NCBI GenBank assembly: GCA_001871125.1 | Contig: MNXB01000005.1 | Span: 1 to 61,766 of the forward strand | Direction: 5' to 3' | Source: Elusimicrobia bacterium CG1_02_37_114 | GTDB lineage: Bacteria; Elusimicrobiota; Endomicrobiia; CG1-02-37-114 | Length of the DNA stretch: 61,766 bases | Part shown: positions 38,253 to 46,543 of the stretch, one piece after another | Layout of the letters: every line of letters begins with the position of its first letter | Position numbering within the stretch: the first letter of the stretch is position 1 | Translations under genes and position numbers: made by a program | Notes under the pieces: model-generated | Told to the model about the DNA's origin: nothing | Seen by the model: the letters and a program-made list of their open reading frames with translations, nothing else | Databases searched by the model: none

Positions 38253-38860
38253 ATGAAAAAGTATTGATAATCGTTGGAATTGTAGTTGTGTTGCTTGTTG
38301 CAGGAATTATTTTTATGTCAAGTTTGGTACCGGACATAAAAAAGTTTGAATATTTAAACTCTCCGCAGATAAGCAGTAAGGCAGACCAGAAAATGATAGT
38401 TGTTGAAGTTACCGGTGATCCGAGCACCGCCGGTAAGAAAGAAATCGGGGTCCTGTTTAAGATGTTCTTTACATTAAAAGGCAAAAACAAAGATATGAAA
38501 ATGGTATCGTTGCGAGCACGCTGGCCGAAGCCTGTCGAAACACCCAGGGAACAGTGGCTGGGTATATGGGCTATGCCAATATCCGAAAACGTAACGGAAC
38601 TTCCTGATATAAAAAGCGATGTAGCCATTAAAATAGATACCTGGAAGTATGGCGAAGTTGCTGAAATACTGCATCTCGGTCCCTACAGCGAAGAGGCGGT
38701 TACAATCGAAAAACTTATAAACCACATAAAAAGCAGCGGTTACGTTACATCTGGACCTCATGAAGAGGAATATTTGAAGGGACCCGGTATGCCGTTTATA
38801 AAACCAAAGGACTATGCTACAATAATCAGGTATCAGGTGAAAAAAGTAAAAGGCAAGTAA
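38253..38860 (+). CDS. membrane-anchored GyrI-like/effector-binding domain protein; start region possibly frameshifted
   Basis: YGEVAEILHLGPYSEEAVTIEKLINHIKSSGYVTSGPHEEEYLKGP; ATG at 38253 behind GGAGGAG is one base out of frame. Confidence 0.65.
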
Positions 38861-38928
38861 TTGTCATAATTTTGTAATTTTGGGGACACATCACTTAATT
38901 ATTTTTAGGTTATAGAGAAACAGCCGAT

Positions 38929-39210
38929 TTAAATGTATTTTTGAAGAGTAGCATAGAAGTTTTCGTGAGTTGCTATAGCGTATAAATAAACCGTCGCTTC
39001 TTTGCTGTTATATTCGTAAGCAAGCAGGTAGAGCTGATGGTGGATTTTGAATTTATGAACCCTTATATATGAAAGTGCGCCTTTTTTCTGTTCACCTAAA
39101 AGAGGGTTGACTGTAATTTTCCGTAATTCTTCTTTAATAACAGACTGTTCTTTAGGGTAGAATTTCTTGTACTGGCGTTCAAATTTTGGGAGAGCTTTCA
39201 GGTCAGCCAT
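38929..39210 (-). CDS. RelE/YafQ-like toxin
   Basis: LPKFERQYKKFYPKEQSVIKEELRKITVNPLLGEQKKGALSYIRVHKFKIHHQLYLLAYEY. Confidence 0.75.
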   Translation of the reverse strand: MADLKALPKFERQYKKFYPKEQSVIKEELRKITVNPLLGEQKKGALSYIRVHKFKIHHQLYLLAYEYNSKEATVYLYAIATHENFYATLQKYI

Positions 39211-39431
39211 TATATTTTAAAAGGTTTTGCCAGTCCTAAGGCCTTTTCTGTCCGGGCTTCTTCTATATCCTTTATGAATTGCAGGGGTAAATCCGGGTTA
39301 TCCTCTGAGATTAAGGCAAGCTCAATGAACCGTTCAATGAGATTACTAATGCTCCGATGCTCCATTTTGGCTCTTATTTGAACTTTATGCCTGATTTGAT
39401 CAGGCAACCTGATGCTCGTTATGTTACTCAT
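39210..39431 (-). CDS. ribbon-helix-helix antitoxin
   Basis: SNITSIRLPDQIRHKVQIRAKMEHRSISNLIERFIELAL; 1-nt overlap with the toxin. Confidence 0.75.
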   Translation of the reverse strand: MSNITSIRLPDQIRHKVQIRAKMEHRSISNLIERFIELALISEDNPDLPLQFIKDIEEARTEKALGLAKPFKI

Positions 39432-39478
39432 GGTTACACTCTCCTTTTTGTCGTTTACAATGTATTACATCCTAATAC

Positions 39479-39507
39479 ATTATAATACAGATATTGATAT
39501 TTGTCAA
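39479..39507 (-). promoter_or_regulatory. consensus sigma70 promoter TTGACA-N17-TATAAT
   Basis: Reverse complement read directly; upstream of the RHH antitoxin. Confidence 0.75.
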
Positions 39508-39573
39508 GAGTTTTTTAAAGAAGTGTTTTTTTAAACGTTTTTTAAGACCGTAGGTTCGAACCTGCAGTTAAGG

Positions 39574-39648
39574 GGTGAGTGAGGGGACTTGAACCCCCAG
39601 CCTTCTGGGCCACAGCCAAACGCTCTAACCAATTGAGCTACACTCACC
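39574..39648 (-). tRNA. tRNA-His(GTG)
   Basis: GGTGAGTGTAGCTCAATTGGTTAGAGC...TTTGG-CTGTGGC-CCAGA...; extra 5' G typical of tRNA-His. Confidence 0.93.
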
Positions 39649-39705
39649 ACGTCTGAACCTTTTCCTAAGAGGTAATAACAAATAAATTAATGTTTTCAAA
39701 AAATA

Positions 39706-39991
39706 TGGGCCTGGTGAGAGTCGAACTCACAACCCCCTGCTTAGCATGCCACACTTAATTACTTAAGCTTTCGGAATGACCGAAATTGTGGTCTGGACTA
39801 TGTCTTCACCATTTCAGGTGTATGGCGTATAGTCTCTGAGGACTCCTATTAAACAATAGGTTGCCTGCAAATAATCCAGATAAAAAATCATCTGGACTTC
39901 CTTGCATATAGCCACATCCATTCTATGTATTTTATTCTACATAGAAGCTCCTTTTGAAGGCAGGTGCTCTATCCAGCTGAGCTACAGGCCC
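39706..39991 (-). tRNA. intron-containing tRNA-Arg(TCT); exons 39957-39991 and 39706-39744
   Basis: Joined exons GGGCCTGTAGCTCAGCTGGATAGAGCACCTGCCTT + CTAAGCAGGGGGTTGTGAGTTCGACTCTCACCAGGCCCA give a full cloverleaf with CTTCTAA loop. Confidence 0.88.
39745..39956 (-). ncRNA. group I self-splicing intron (212 nt, no ORF)
   Basis: 5' exon ends U, intron ends G; CUU/GAG P1; P2 TTCTATGTA/TACATAGAA; CAGAGACTATACG (R-like) and AAGACATAGTCC (S-like) forming P7 GACTAT/ATAGTC. Confidence 0.85.
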
Positions 39992-40013
39992 ATTGTATTT
40001 CAAACAACAAAAA

Positions 40014-40086
40014 TCGGGGCGGTGGGATTTGAACCCACGACCTCACGGTCCCAAACCGTGCGCGCTACCAGCTGCGCCACGCCCCG
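40014..40086 (-). tRNA. tRNA-Pro(TGG)
   Basis: CGGGGCGTGGCGCAGCTGGTAGCGCG-CACGG-TTTGGGA-CCGTG...GGGTTCAAATCCC. Confidence 0.93.
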
Positions 40087-40105
40087 AGATATTGAAAAGA
40101 TTATA

Positions 40106-40714
40106 TCATACTTTGCTGATTATTTCAAGTAGGAGTGCTTTTGCTTTGGTGAATGCCTCTGCACGGTGGCTGATTTCATTTTTTAGTGTAGTTCCTAATT
40201 CGGCAAAGGTTTTATTGTGGTTTATTGGAATGAATACAGGGTCGTAGCCAAACCCGTAATCTCCGAACTCTTCAGTGGCAATATGCCCTTCTATTTTTCC
40301 TTCGGTAATAATGGTATCTTTCCCGGGCTGGCTTATGGCAACAGTACATCTGAACCTGGCGGTTCTTTTTTCAAAAGGGACACCTTCAAGTAGAGACAGC
40401 AGTTTTTTGTTGTTGTCAGCGTAAGTGCATCCGGCGCCGGCAAACCGTGCTGATAGCACACCCGGTTGTCCGTTTAAATAATCCACTTCCAGTCCGCTAT
40501 CGTCTGATATACTTAATAATTTAGTTACCTCAGCGGTGATTTCAGATTTCTTTTTTGCATTTTCTTCAAATGTTAATCCGTCTTCATCAATTTTTTTTAT
40601 TTCCGGAAACTGTGACAATGATAGGACATCTACATCAAGACTTGACAGGTCTTCTAAAAATGTCAGTATTTCTTTTAACTTATCCTGATTGTTGGTGGCT
40701 ACGACTATATACAT
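40106..40714 (-). CDS. rdgB: XTP/dITP diphosphatase (RdgB/HAM1)
   Basis: VVATNNQDKLKEI, LTFEENAKKKSE, SDDSGLEVDYLNGQPGVLSARFAG, GFGYDPVFIP. Confidence 0.95.
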   Translation of the reverse strand: MYIVVATNNQDKLKEILTFLEDLSSLDVDVLSLSQFPEIKKIDEDGLTFEENAKKKSEITAEVTKLLSISDDSGLEVDYLNGQPGVLSARFAGAGCTYADNNKKLLSLLEGVPFEKRTARFRCTVAISQPGKDTIITEGKIEGHIATEEFGDYGFGYDPVFIPINHNKTFAELGTTLKNEISHRAEAFTKAKALLLEIISKV

Positions 40715-40726
40715 TTTTTTGAGGAG

Positions 40727-41437
40727 TTAATCCTTCAGGATTTTACTTACAATTTTCCTCTGGGACTTAATAATTTTTCTTATACCTTTTCTGGCAAGTA
40801 ATAACATTCTGACTAATTCTTCCTGGCTGAACGTTTTTCCTTCAGCGGTGGACTGGACCTCTACGAATTTACCTCTGCCTGTTATCACGACGTTCATGTC
40901 AACCTGTGCTCTGTTATCCTCTTTTTCACACAGGTCTAATATTATCTTATCATCAACGATTCCTATGCTTACCGCTCCCAGATAATCCTTCAGGGGCAGT
41001 TTGGTGAATGCTCCGTCTTTCCTGAGTTTTGCAAGTGCCATGGTTAATGCTATGAATGCTCCGTTTATGGACGCTGTCCTTGTACCACCATCAGCCTGCA
41101 GGACATCACAATCAAGGGTTATTGTCCGTCTGCCAAGTTTTTCCAAATCAACCACAGCCCGCAGTGACCGTCCTATTAACCTTTGTATTTCCTGTGTCCT
41201 GCCTGAATTTACTGATTTTCTTCTTGAAGTTCTCTTACTACCTGCACGTGGAAGCATACCGTATTCAGCTGTTATCCAGCCGATATTTTTTTCTTCGCAG
41301 AACGGCGGGACCCTGTCTTCTCCGATGGTAGCAGTGCATAAAACTTTTGTATTGCCCATCTGGAATAAACAGGAGCCCTCGGTGTGTTTCATATAGTCCG
41401 GAATAATTTTAATTTTTCTAAGTTTTGTTTTCAACAT
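40727..41437 (-). CDS. rph: ribonuclease PH
   Basis: GSCLFQMGNTKVLCTATI, GWITAEYGMLPRAG, LQADGGTRTASINGAF, EVQSTAEG. Confidence 0.96.
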   Translation of the reverse strand: MLKTKLRKIKIIPDYMKHTEGSCLFQMGNTKVLCTATIGEDRVPPFCEEKNIGWITAEYGMLPRAGSKRTSRRKSVNSGRTQEIQRLIGRSLRAVVDLEKLGRRTITLDCDVLQADGGTRTASINGAFIALTMALAKLRKDGAFTKLPLKDYLGAVSIGIVDDKIILDLCEKEDNRAQVDMNVVITGRGKFVEVQSTAEGKTFSQEELVRMLLLARKGIRKIIKSQRKIVSKILKD

Positions 41438-41454
41438 TGCCTCCTTTACTTTAT

Positions 41455-42336
41455 TTATTCTATATTACTGAATATCTTATTGAGTTCTTTGAGAGTTTTA
41501 TCCATGCTGAATGATTTTCTCTCTCCAAGCGTCAAAACATCGAGAAGTTCGGCTTCAATGCGTGAGTTCATATCGCTGATTTCTTTTTCTGAACGTCCCA
41601 TATTGGTGCGGTATTTTTTAAGATTTCCGTCAAATTTATCTTCGGATAGTTTTCTTTTAAACAAATCCAGTAGTTCTTTATCATTGAAGTTAAAACCCGT
41701 CCTGATTAAATATCCAAGGTCATAAAAATCGCGGGGTGCTACAGTAAGACGTGTAGCAGCTGCCCGCATTTTTTCTGCGACAAGTTCCTTAATCGCAAGG
41801 CAACTGACCATTCCTCCTTCAAACAACGGTTCTTTCGTAAAAGGGTGCAGGAATTTATGGTTAATTTTCTGTCTTGATACTGTCAGGAGCGGATTAAACC
41901 GTAATCCCATCTCAAGTTTTATTGATTGTTTTTTATTCAGGACAACGGAATTATAGTCAACATAAAAAATATATTGAGTGGACTGGTTAAACCCGGATTT
42001 GTCAATATTTTCAATCCTCATATTGAACTTTTCGGCATATTCCCTGATTTTATTTTTTACCGGTTTAATTAGATTACTGCGGATTGTACGTGTAATCTCA
42101 CCTGCAGGCAATATCATTGAAAAATCCAAATCCTCGCTTAAGCGATAATAGGAGTAATATATTTTACTCAGGCAAGTCCCTCCCTTGAAAATAAGATTAT
42201 CATTTAGACTATTAATATCTGAAAGCAGAAGCGTAATGTAATAATCTTTTTCCAAAAGATTTAACGGAAATCCACTTTGTGCCGAAGTCCTTTCAAGCAA
42301 TTTTAAAAACTCTTCCCTGTTATTGTGCATCATCAA
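41455..42336 (-). CDS. AbiEii-like nucleotidyltransferase toxin
   Basis: LLEKDYYITLLLSDIN, LIFKGGTCLSKIYYSYYRLSEDLDFSM, PRDFYDLGYL. Confidence 0.87.
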   Translation of the reverse strand: MMMHNNREEFLKLLERTSAQSGFPLNLLEKDYYITLLLSDINSLNDNLIFKGGTCLSKIYYSYYRLSEDLDFSMILPAGEITRTIRSNLIKPVKNKIREYAEKFNMRIENIDKSGFNQSTQYIFYVDYNSVVLNKKQSIKLEMGLRFNPLLTVSRQKINHKFLHPFTKEPLFEGGMVSCLAIKELVAEKMRAAATRLTVAPRDFYDLGYLIRTGFNFNDKELLDLFKRKLSEDKFDGNLKKYRTNMGRSEKEISDMNSRIEAELLDVLTLGERKSFSMDKTLKELNKIFSNIE

Positions 42337-43105
42337 TAATAATTCTCCATTGCGGATTAATCGTGCCCTTTCGTGATTTAGAAGCGTATAAAGTAATTAA
42401 CGCAGTATTTCTTATACTTCTCATTAACGGGGATAGCAGGGCGTTTGACACACCGCATTTTTCAAGAAAATACCCTATACGTTTACGCGTAGAAATGCCG
42501 GGGAATTTAAGAGCATAGCTTATAAGCCTCTTAATATTGGTATCTTTGTTGCTTACCTGTTTTTTTATTATTTCAAAAACATTCTTTAGACTGCCTATGG
42601 GGTCAGGGAAGTAAACCAAATCAACGAGCGTTCTTTCCCGATCGCTGACCAGGACTTCCGAATTTTGAATTTTTATTTTAGTAAGCCCGTACATCCGGCA
42701 CGGTGAAACCTTCAACAGTTTAAAAGATACACCGGATATGATACGTTCCCTCTGGAGCGAAGTATTTAATACATAAAATGTTTGAAAAATCTGTTCTGTA
42801 AAACCATAGTAATTATACATCATTGAATAACCTACATAATAGTTACCTTTAGGAAAGAGAACAGGGGGAATCAGGAATTCATTAATTCGGGTTCCATCGG
42901 GACCCGCTTCAAGCGGAGAAAAATAATATACCCCTCTCGTAATGGGTTTTAAAATCCCCTTTTTCTTCAATTGGTAAATAACCTGGCGGGTTAATACTAA
43001 CTTTCCGAAAAGACGATTAAACTGTTCATTCGTAATAATGCTGACCTTTTCGTAAGTTAATCGGGCTATAACCTCTGATTCTTTAGGACCTAAATATTGA
43101 GGCAT
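42320..43105 (-). CDS. AbiEi-like antitoxin/transcriptional regulator
   Basis: N-terminal winged-helix (QVIYQLKKKGILKPITRGVYYFSP), middle ERTLVDLVYFPDPIGSL; overlaps the toxin gene. Confidence 0.82.
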   Translation of the reverse strand: MPQYLGPKESEVIARLTYEKVSIITNEQFNRLFGKLVLTRQVIYQLKKKGILKPITRGVYYFSPLEAGPDGTRINEFLIPPVLFPKGNYYVGYSMMYNYYGFTEQIFQTFYVLNTSLQRERIISGVSFKLLKVSPCRMYGLTKIKIQNSEVLVSDRERTLVDLVYFPDPIGSLKNVFEIIKKQVSNKDTNIKRLISYALKFPGISTRKRIGYFLEKCGVSNALLSPLMRSIRNTALITLYASKSRKGTINPQWRIIIDDAQ

Positions 43106-43152
43106 TGTATTTATATTTACCTTGTTCGTTTAATAAACGATTAACGTAAATA

Positions 43153-43181
43153 TTTATACAATATAAAAAATGAAAAGTCAA
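43153..43181 (-). promoter_or_regulatory. sigma70-like promoter TTGACT-N17-TATAAA upstream of the AbiE-like pair
   Basis: Reverse complement read directly. Confidence 0.5.
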
Positions 43182-43227
43182 ATTTTTAGATATTAATGGT
43201 CGCTGTCCCTATTTTTCCTGCCGCACA

Positions 43228-43728
43228 TCAGCGGTAGTTGATAAACTGGAGGGGCAGAGGGAAATCAATGCTTTTCAGATAAGTTATTACTGCCTGCAGG
43301 TCATCCTTTTTTGCCGAGGACACCCGCACCTTTATATCATCAATCTGTGCCTGGATGCTTCTCATGTTTAAATCCTTGATAATTTTCACAAGGTCTTTTG
43401 CTTTGTCCCTGGGCAGGCCCATGACAATATCAATGTTCTGGCGGACGGTGTCCCCTGTGGCTTTTTCGGGATTTTTTATGTCCAGGGCTTTTGGGGAAAC
43501 CCCCCGCTTTGCCAGTTTGCCGGATAAAAGTTCCCGCACAACGCGAAGTTTATAATCATCATCCGAAATAATCGTGACTTTCTTTGCCGTGCGGTCGAAA
43601 TCTATGGAAGATTTGCTGTTCTTGAAATCAAACCTCTGCGCAATTTCCTTAAGCGCCTGGTTTACTGCATTGTCGAATTCCTGCATGTTGACTTCTGAAA
43701 CGATGTCAAAGGAAAAATTGTTAGCCAT
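43228..43728 (-). CDS. YajQ family nucleotide-binding protein
   Basis: FSFDIVSEVNMQEFDNAVNQALKEIAQRFDFKNSKSSIDF. Confidence 0.93.
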   Translation of the reverse strand: MANNFSFDIVSEVNMQEFDNAVNQALKEIAQRFDFKNSKSSIDFDRTAKKVTIISDDDYKLRVVRELLSGKLAKRGVSPKALDIKNPEKATGDTVRQNIDIVMGLPRDKAKDLVKIIKDLNMRSIQAQIDDIKVRVSSAKKDDLQAVITYLKSIDFPLPLQFINYR

Positions 43729-43756
43729 TTTATTTGCCCTTTCTCCCTCACCAAAT

Positions 43757-44896
43757 TCACTGAAATAATTCGCCTTTGAAAGATTTTTGCATGAGGGAAT
43801 TGAATAAATTATTGAGTTCTTTTTCTGACTCTTTTTGTTTTTCTTTTAGTTTTTCTACTTTTTGGACAATATCAGCAAATTTATGCTGAAGTTCTATCGG
43901 AGGAACCACTAATTGAATACGTTCCATAATGTCCATAGTAAGATATTTAGTATTTGAACCGATTGATCTATTTTTAAGAATATTTAATTGGTTTTCAAGA
44001 GAAATTTTAAAAAATTCATACGAATTATTAGAGTCTTTCAAAGTAAGAATGTAAGTTCTTTGATAAGCATTGAATTTACCTTTGTAATGCTTAACTGAAT
44101 ATTCTGCGGTTGCATTATTCCCTGACAAAATAAGTGCTTCTTGATCAAAAGCAAAATCATTAATCGCAAATGTTTTTCTTGAACAAGTAAAAAATGGATA
44201 TAAACCATTTTCTTTAGCTGCATTTGCATTCAACTTACCTGTTTTAATATAGAATATTTCGGTCATGTTTTTTATTAAATATGTTTCTTTAAACATTTTG
44301 AGGAAAGTAGATTTGAGGAATTCGTCGGTGAGACGGTTTGCTTCTTTGCGTTTTTCTATAGATGATTCGCATTTTTCAAGAATTGAAGCTGTTTTTTGTT
44401 GAATATTAAGATCTGGTAATGAAATTTTTATAGATTTTATATCTTGCTGGTTTAGACTTGACTGGTTTACTGCTTTCTTACATCTCGTACTGAAATATTC
44501 TCTAATATTATTAGATTTTAGTAAATATAAAAGATATTTTGGAAAAGCTATATTTTGTCGTGGTCTTAGAAGTAGTAGATTAATACCGTGTATTAAAACT
44601 TCTGGTATTCCTTCATAAATAGCAGTTTTACCGATATGTTCTGTTGAGTTTATATGGCTAAATAAAATGTCGCCATTTTGTAGTCTATATCTTTCCAAAT
44701 CCGCATCTAAAATTTGCGAATATTTGACTCTTTCAATATCAATAACTCCATTTGAAATGGTCTCAATCCTAGTGATAGGATAACCTATCATTTTTTCACT
44801 CTGTTTTACGTTAATACCATTCCTTATAAATTCAATTACCTCTTCCAATTTGTAATTTTTCAATTGATTGTCTCTTACTTTATGGTATTTAAACAA
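43757..44896 (-). CDS. hsdS: type I restriction-modification specificity subunit
   Basis: Two target-recognition-like halves with conserved coiled-coil regions; after hsdM. Confidence 0.85.
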   Translation of the reverse strand: MFKYHKVRDNQLKNYKLEEVIEFIRNGINVKQSEKMIGYPITRIETISNGVIDIERVKYSQILDADLERYRLQNGDILFSHINSTEHIGKTAIYEGIPEVLIHGINLLLLRPRQNIAFPKYLLYLLKSNNIREYFSTRCKKAVNQSSLNQQDIKSIKISLPDLNIQQKTASILEKCESSIEKRKEANRLTDEFLKSTFLKMFKETYLIKNMTEIFYIKTGKLNANAAKENGLYPFFTCSRKTFAINDFAFDQEALILSGNNATAEYSVKHYKGKFNAYQRTYILTLKDSNNSYEFFKISLENQLNILKNRSIGSNTKYLTMDIMERIQLVVPPIELQHKFADIVQKVEKLKEKQKESEKELNNLFNSLMQKSFKGELFQ

Positions 44897-46398
44897 TTGG
44901 TTATTTCTTCAATATTTCTTTCTATTTCCTTTTCTAATTCTGATACATGTCTCATTATCATTTCTGGTTTTTCGTATTGGATTTCTTCGTATTCAATGGG
45001 TTTGTAACGGGAAATGGATAGGTCAAAATTGTTTTTCTTTATTTCCTCGTAGTCAACCCAGAGCCATTTTTCACCTTTCTTGGGTTGCTTGTTTTTATTT
45101 CTTGTTTTCCATTTTTCTATTATGTCGGGGATATCGTTCTGTTCAATCTTCGTTCTTTTATCATCAAGAGAATATCCGTCTGCCTGCATATCGTAGAACC
45201 ATACTTTACCTGTCTTTTCACCTTTTGTAAATACAAGAACAGCAGTTGAAACACCGGCGTAGGGCTTGAACACTCCTGATGGCATTGAAATAATTGCTTC
45301 AAGTCCACATTTTTCAAGTATCATTTTTCTTATTTCAACATGAGCATTGCTTGAACCAAAAAGGACACCGTCAGGAACGATTACGCCGCATCGTCCTCCG
45401 GGAATAAGCATGTTTACAAAAAGATTTAGGAATAAAAGTTCTGTTTTAGGGGTTTTACTTTTTCCTGTTATTGTTAAATCCTCTGCAATATCACTCCTGT
45501 CAACATTTCCTTTAAATGGAGGATTTGCAAGGATTATATCATATAAGTTTCTTTCCCTGAAACTTTTTGAGAGCGTATCCGCATACCTGACATTAGGGTT
45601 TCCGATACCGTGAAGAACCATATTCATCAAACCAATCCTTACCATTGTTGTGTCAAAATCATACCCGTAAAAAGTCTTATTCCACAGGAAATTCCAGTGT
45701 TTTTTATCAACTATTTTATCACCAATCAATTTATGCGGTGCACCATCTTCGTCATATTCCATGCTTTCAGGATCAGTGTTTTCTTTTAAAATATGGTTAT
45801 ACGCACCTATTAAAAAACCGGAAGTTCCACAGGCAGGGTCGCAAATCTTATTGCCAAGTTTCGGGTCAACAAGTTCAACAATCATTCTTATTATATGTCT
45901 TGGGGTACGGAATTGCCCGTTTTTACCGGATTGGGAAATTTCACTTAAAAGGTATTCATATATATCCCCCTGGATATCTATTCCCTGGCTGGAAATATTT
46001 AATTCGTCTATAATTTTTACTGCTTCCTGCAAAAGTGATGGTCGGGGGATGAGGAATACAGCATCTTTCATTGATTCTGAATAAAAATTGCCTTCACCTT
46101 TAAGTTCTTTTATAAACTGGAAAACAACTTCCCTGACATGTTTGAGCATTGTTTCAGCGTCAAAATGCATCCAGTGAGACCAGCGACAATTATCCTGCCC
46201 TTTAAAAATAGATGTATAACTCTGTCCCCTTCTCTGGGCAGAATTCTTTTGTTGGTTATCCATATCCTCAAGTCGTTTCATAAAAATAAGATAGGACATC
46301 TGTTCAATAGCAGTAAGGGGATTGGCAATACCACCCTCCCAGAACATTTTCCAGAGTTTATCTATTTTACTTTTTACTTCAGGATGAGCGTTTAACAT
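44875..46398 (-). CDS. hsdM: type I restriction-modification methyltransferase subunit
   Basis: GQFRTPRHIIRMIVELVDPKLGNKICDPACGTSGFLIGAYNHI; ILANPPFKG. Confidence 0.96.
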   Translation of the reverse strand: MLNAHPEVKSKIDKLWKMFWEGGIANPLTAIEQMSYLIFMKRLEDMDNQQKNSAQRRGQSYTSIFKGQDNCRWSHWMHFDAETMLKHVREVVFQFIKELKGEGNFYSESMKDAVFLIPRPSLLQEAVKIIDELNISSQGIDIQGDIYEYLLSEISQSGKNGQFRTPRHIIRMIVELVDPKLGNKICDPACGTSGFLIGAYNHILKENTDPESMEYDEDGAPHKLIGDKIVDKKHWNFLWNKTFYGYDFDTTMVRIGLMNMVLHGIGNPNVRYADTLSKSFRERNLYDIILANPPFKGNVDRSDIAEDLTITGKSKTPKTELLFLNLFVNMLIPGGRCGVIVPDGVLFGSSNAHVEIRKMILEKCGLEAIISMPSGVFKPYAGVSTAVLVFTKGEKTGKVWFYDMQADGYSLDDKRTKIEQNDIPDIIEKWKTRNKNKQPKKGEKWLWVDYEEIKKNNFDLSISRYKPIEYEEIQYEKPEMIMRHVSELEKEIERNIEEITNCLNTIK

Positions 46399-46543
46399 AT
46401 AAAAAATTCCTTAAAATGGATTTATTTAGAACAACCATGGTTTTAATGGGGTAATAACTAATATATAATACCCTATTTAATTAGAATTATACCCTATTTT
46501 AGCGTTAATGTCAATAGGGTATTTAAAATATATTTTGCCCCAT

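Noticed and set aside
39574-39648. tRNA-His as an integration attachment site duplicated at 39541-39572
   Set aside because: The fragment does not match the tRNA-His 3' end, and no integrase is nearby
39902-40247. Plus-strand ORFs such as GAVGFEPTTSRSQTVRATSCATPR and GRWDLNPRPHGPKPCALPAAPR
   Set aside because: Antisense translations of the tRNA-Pro/tRNA-Arg cluster, a well-known annotation artefact
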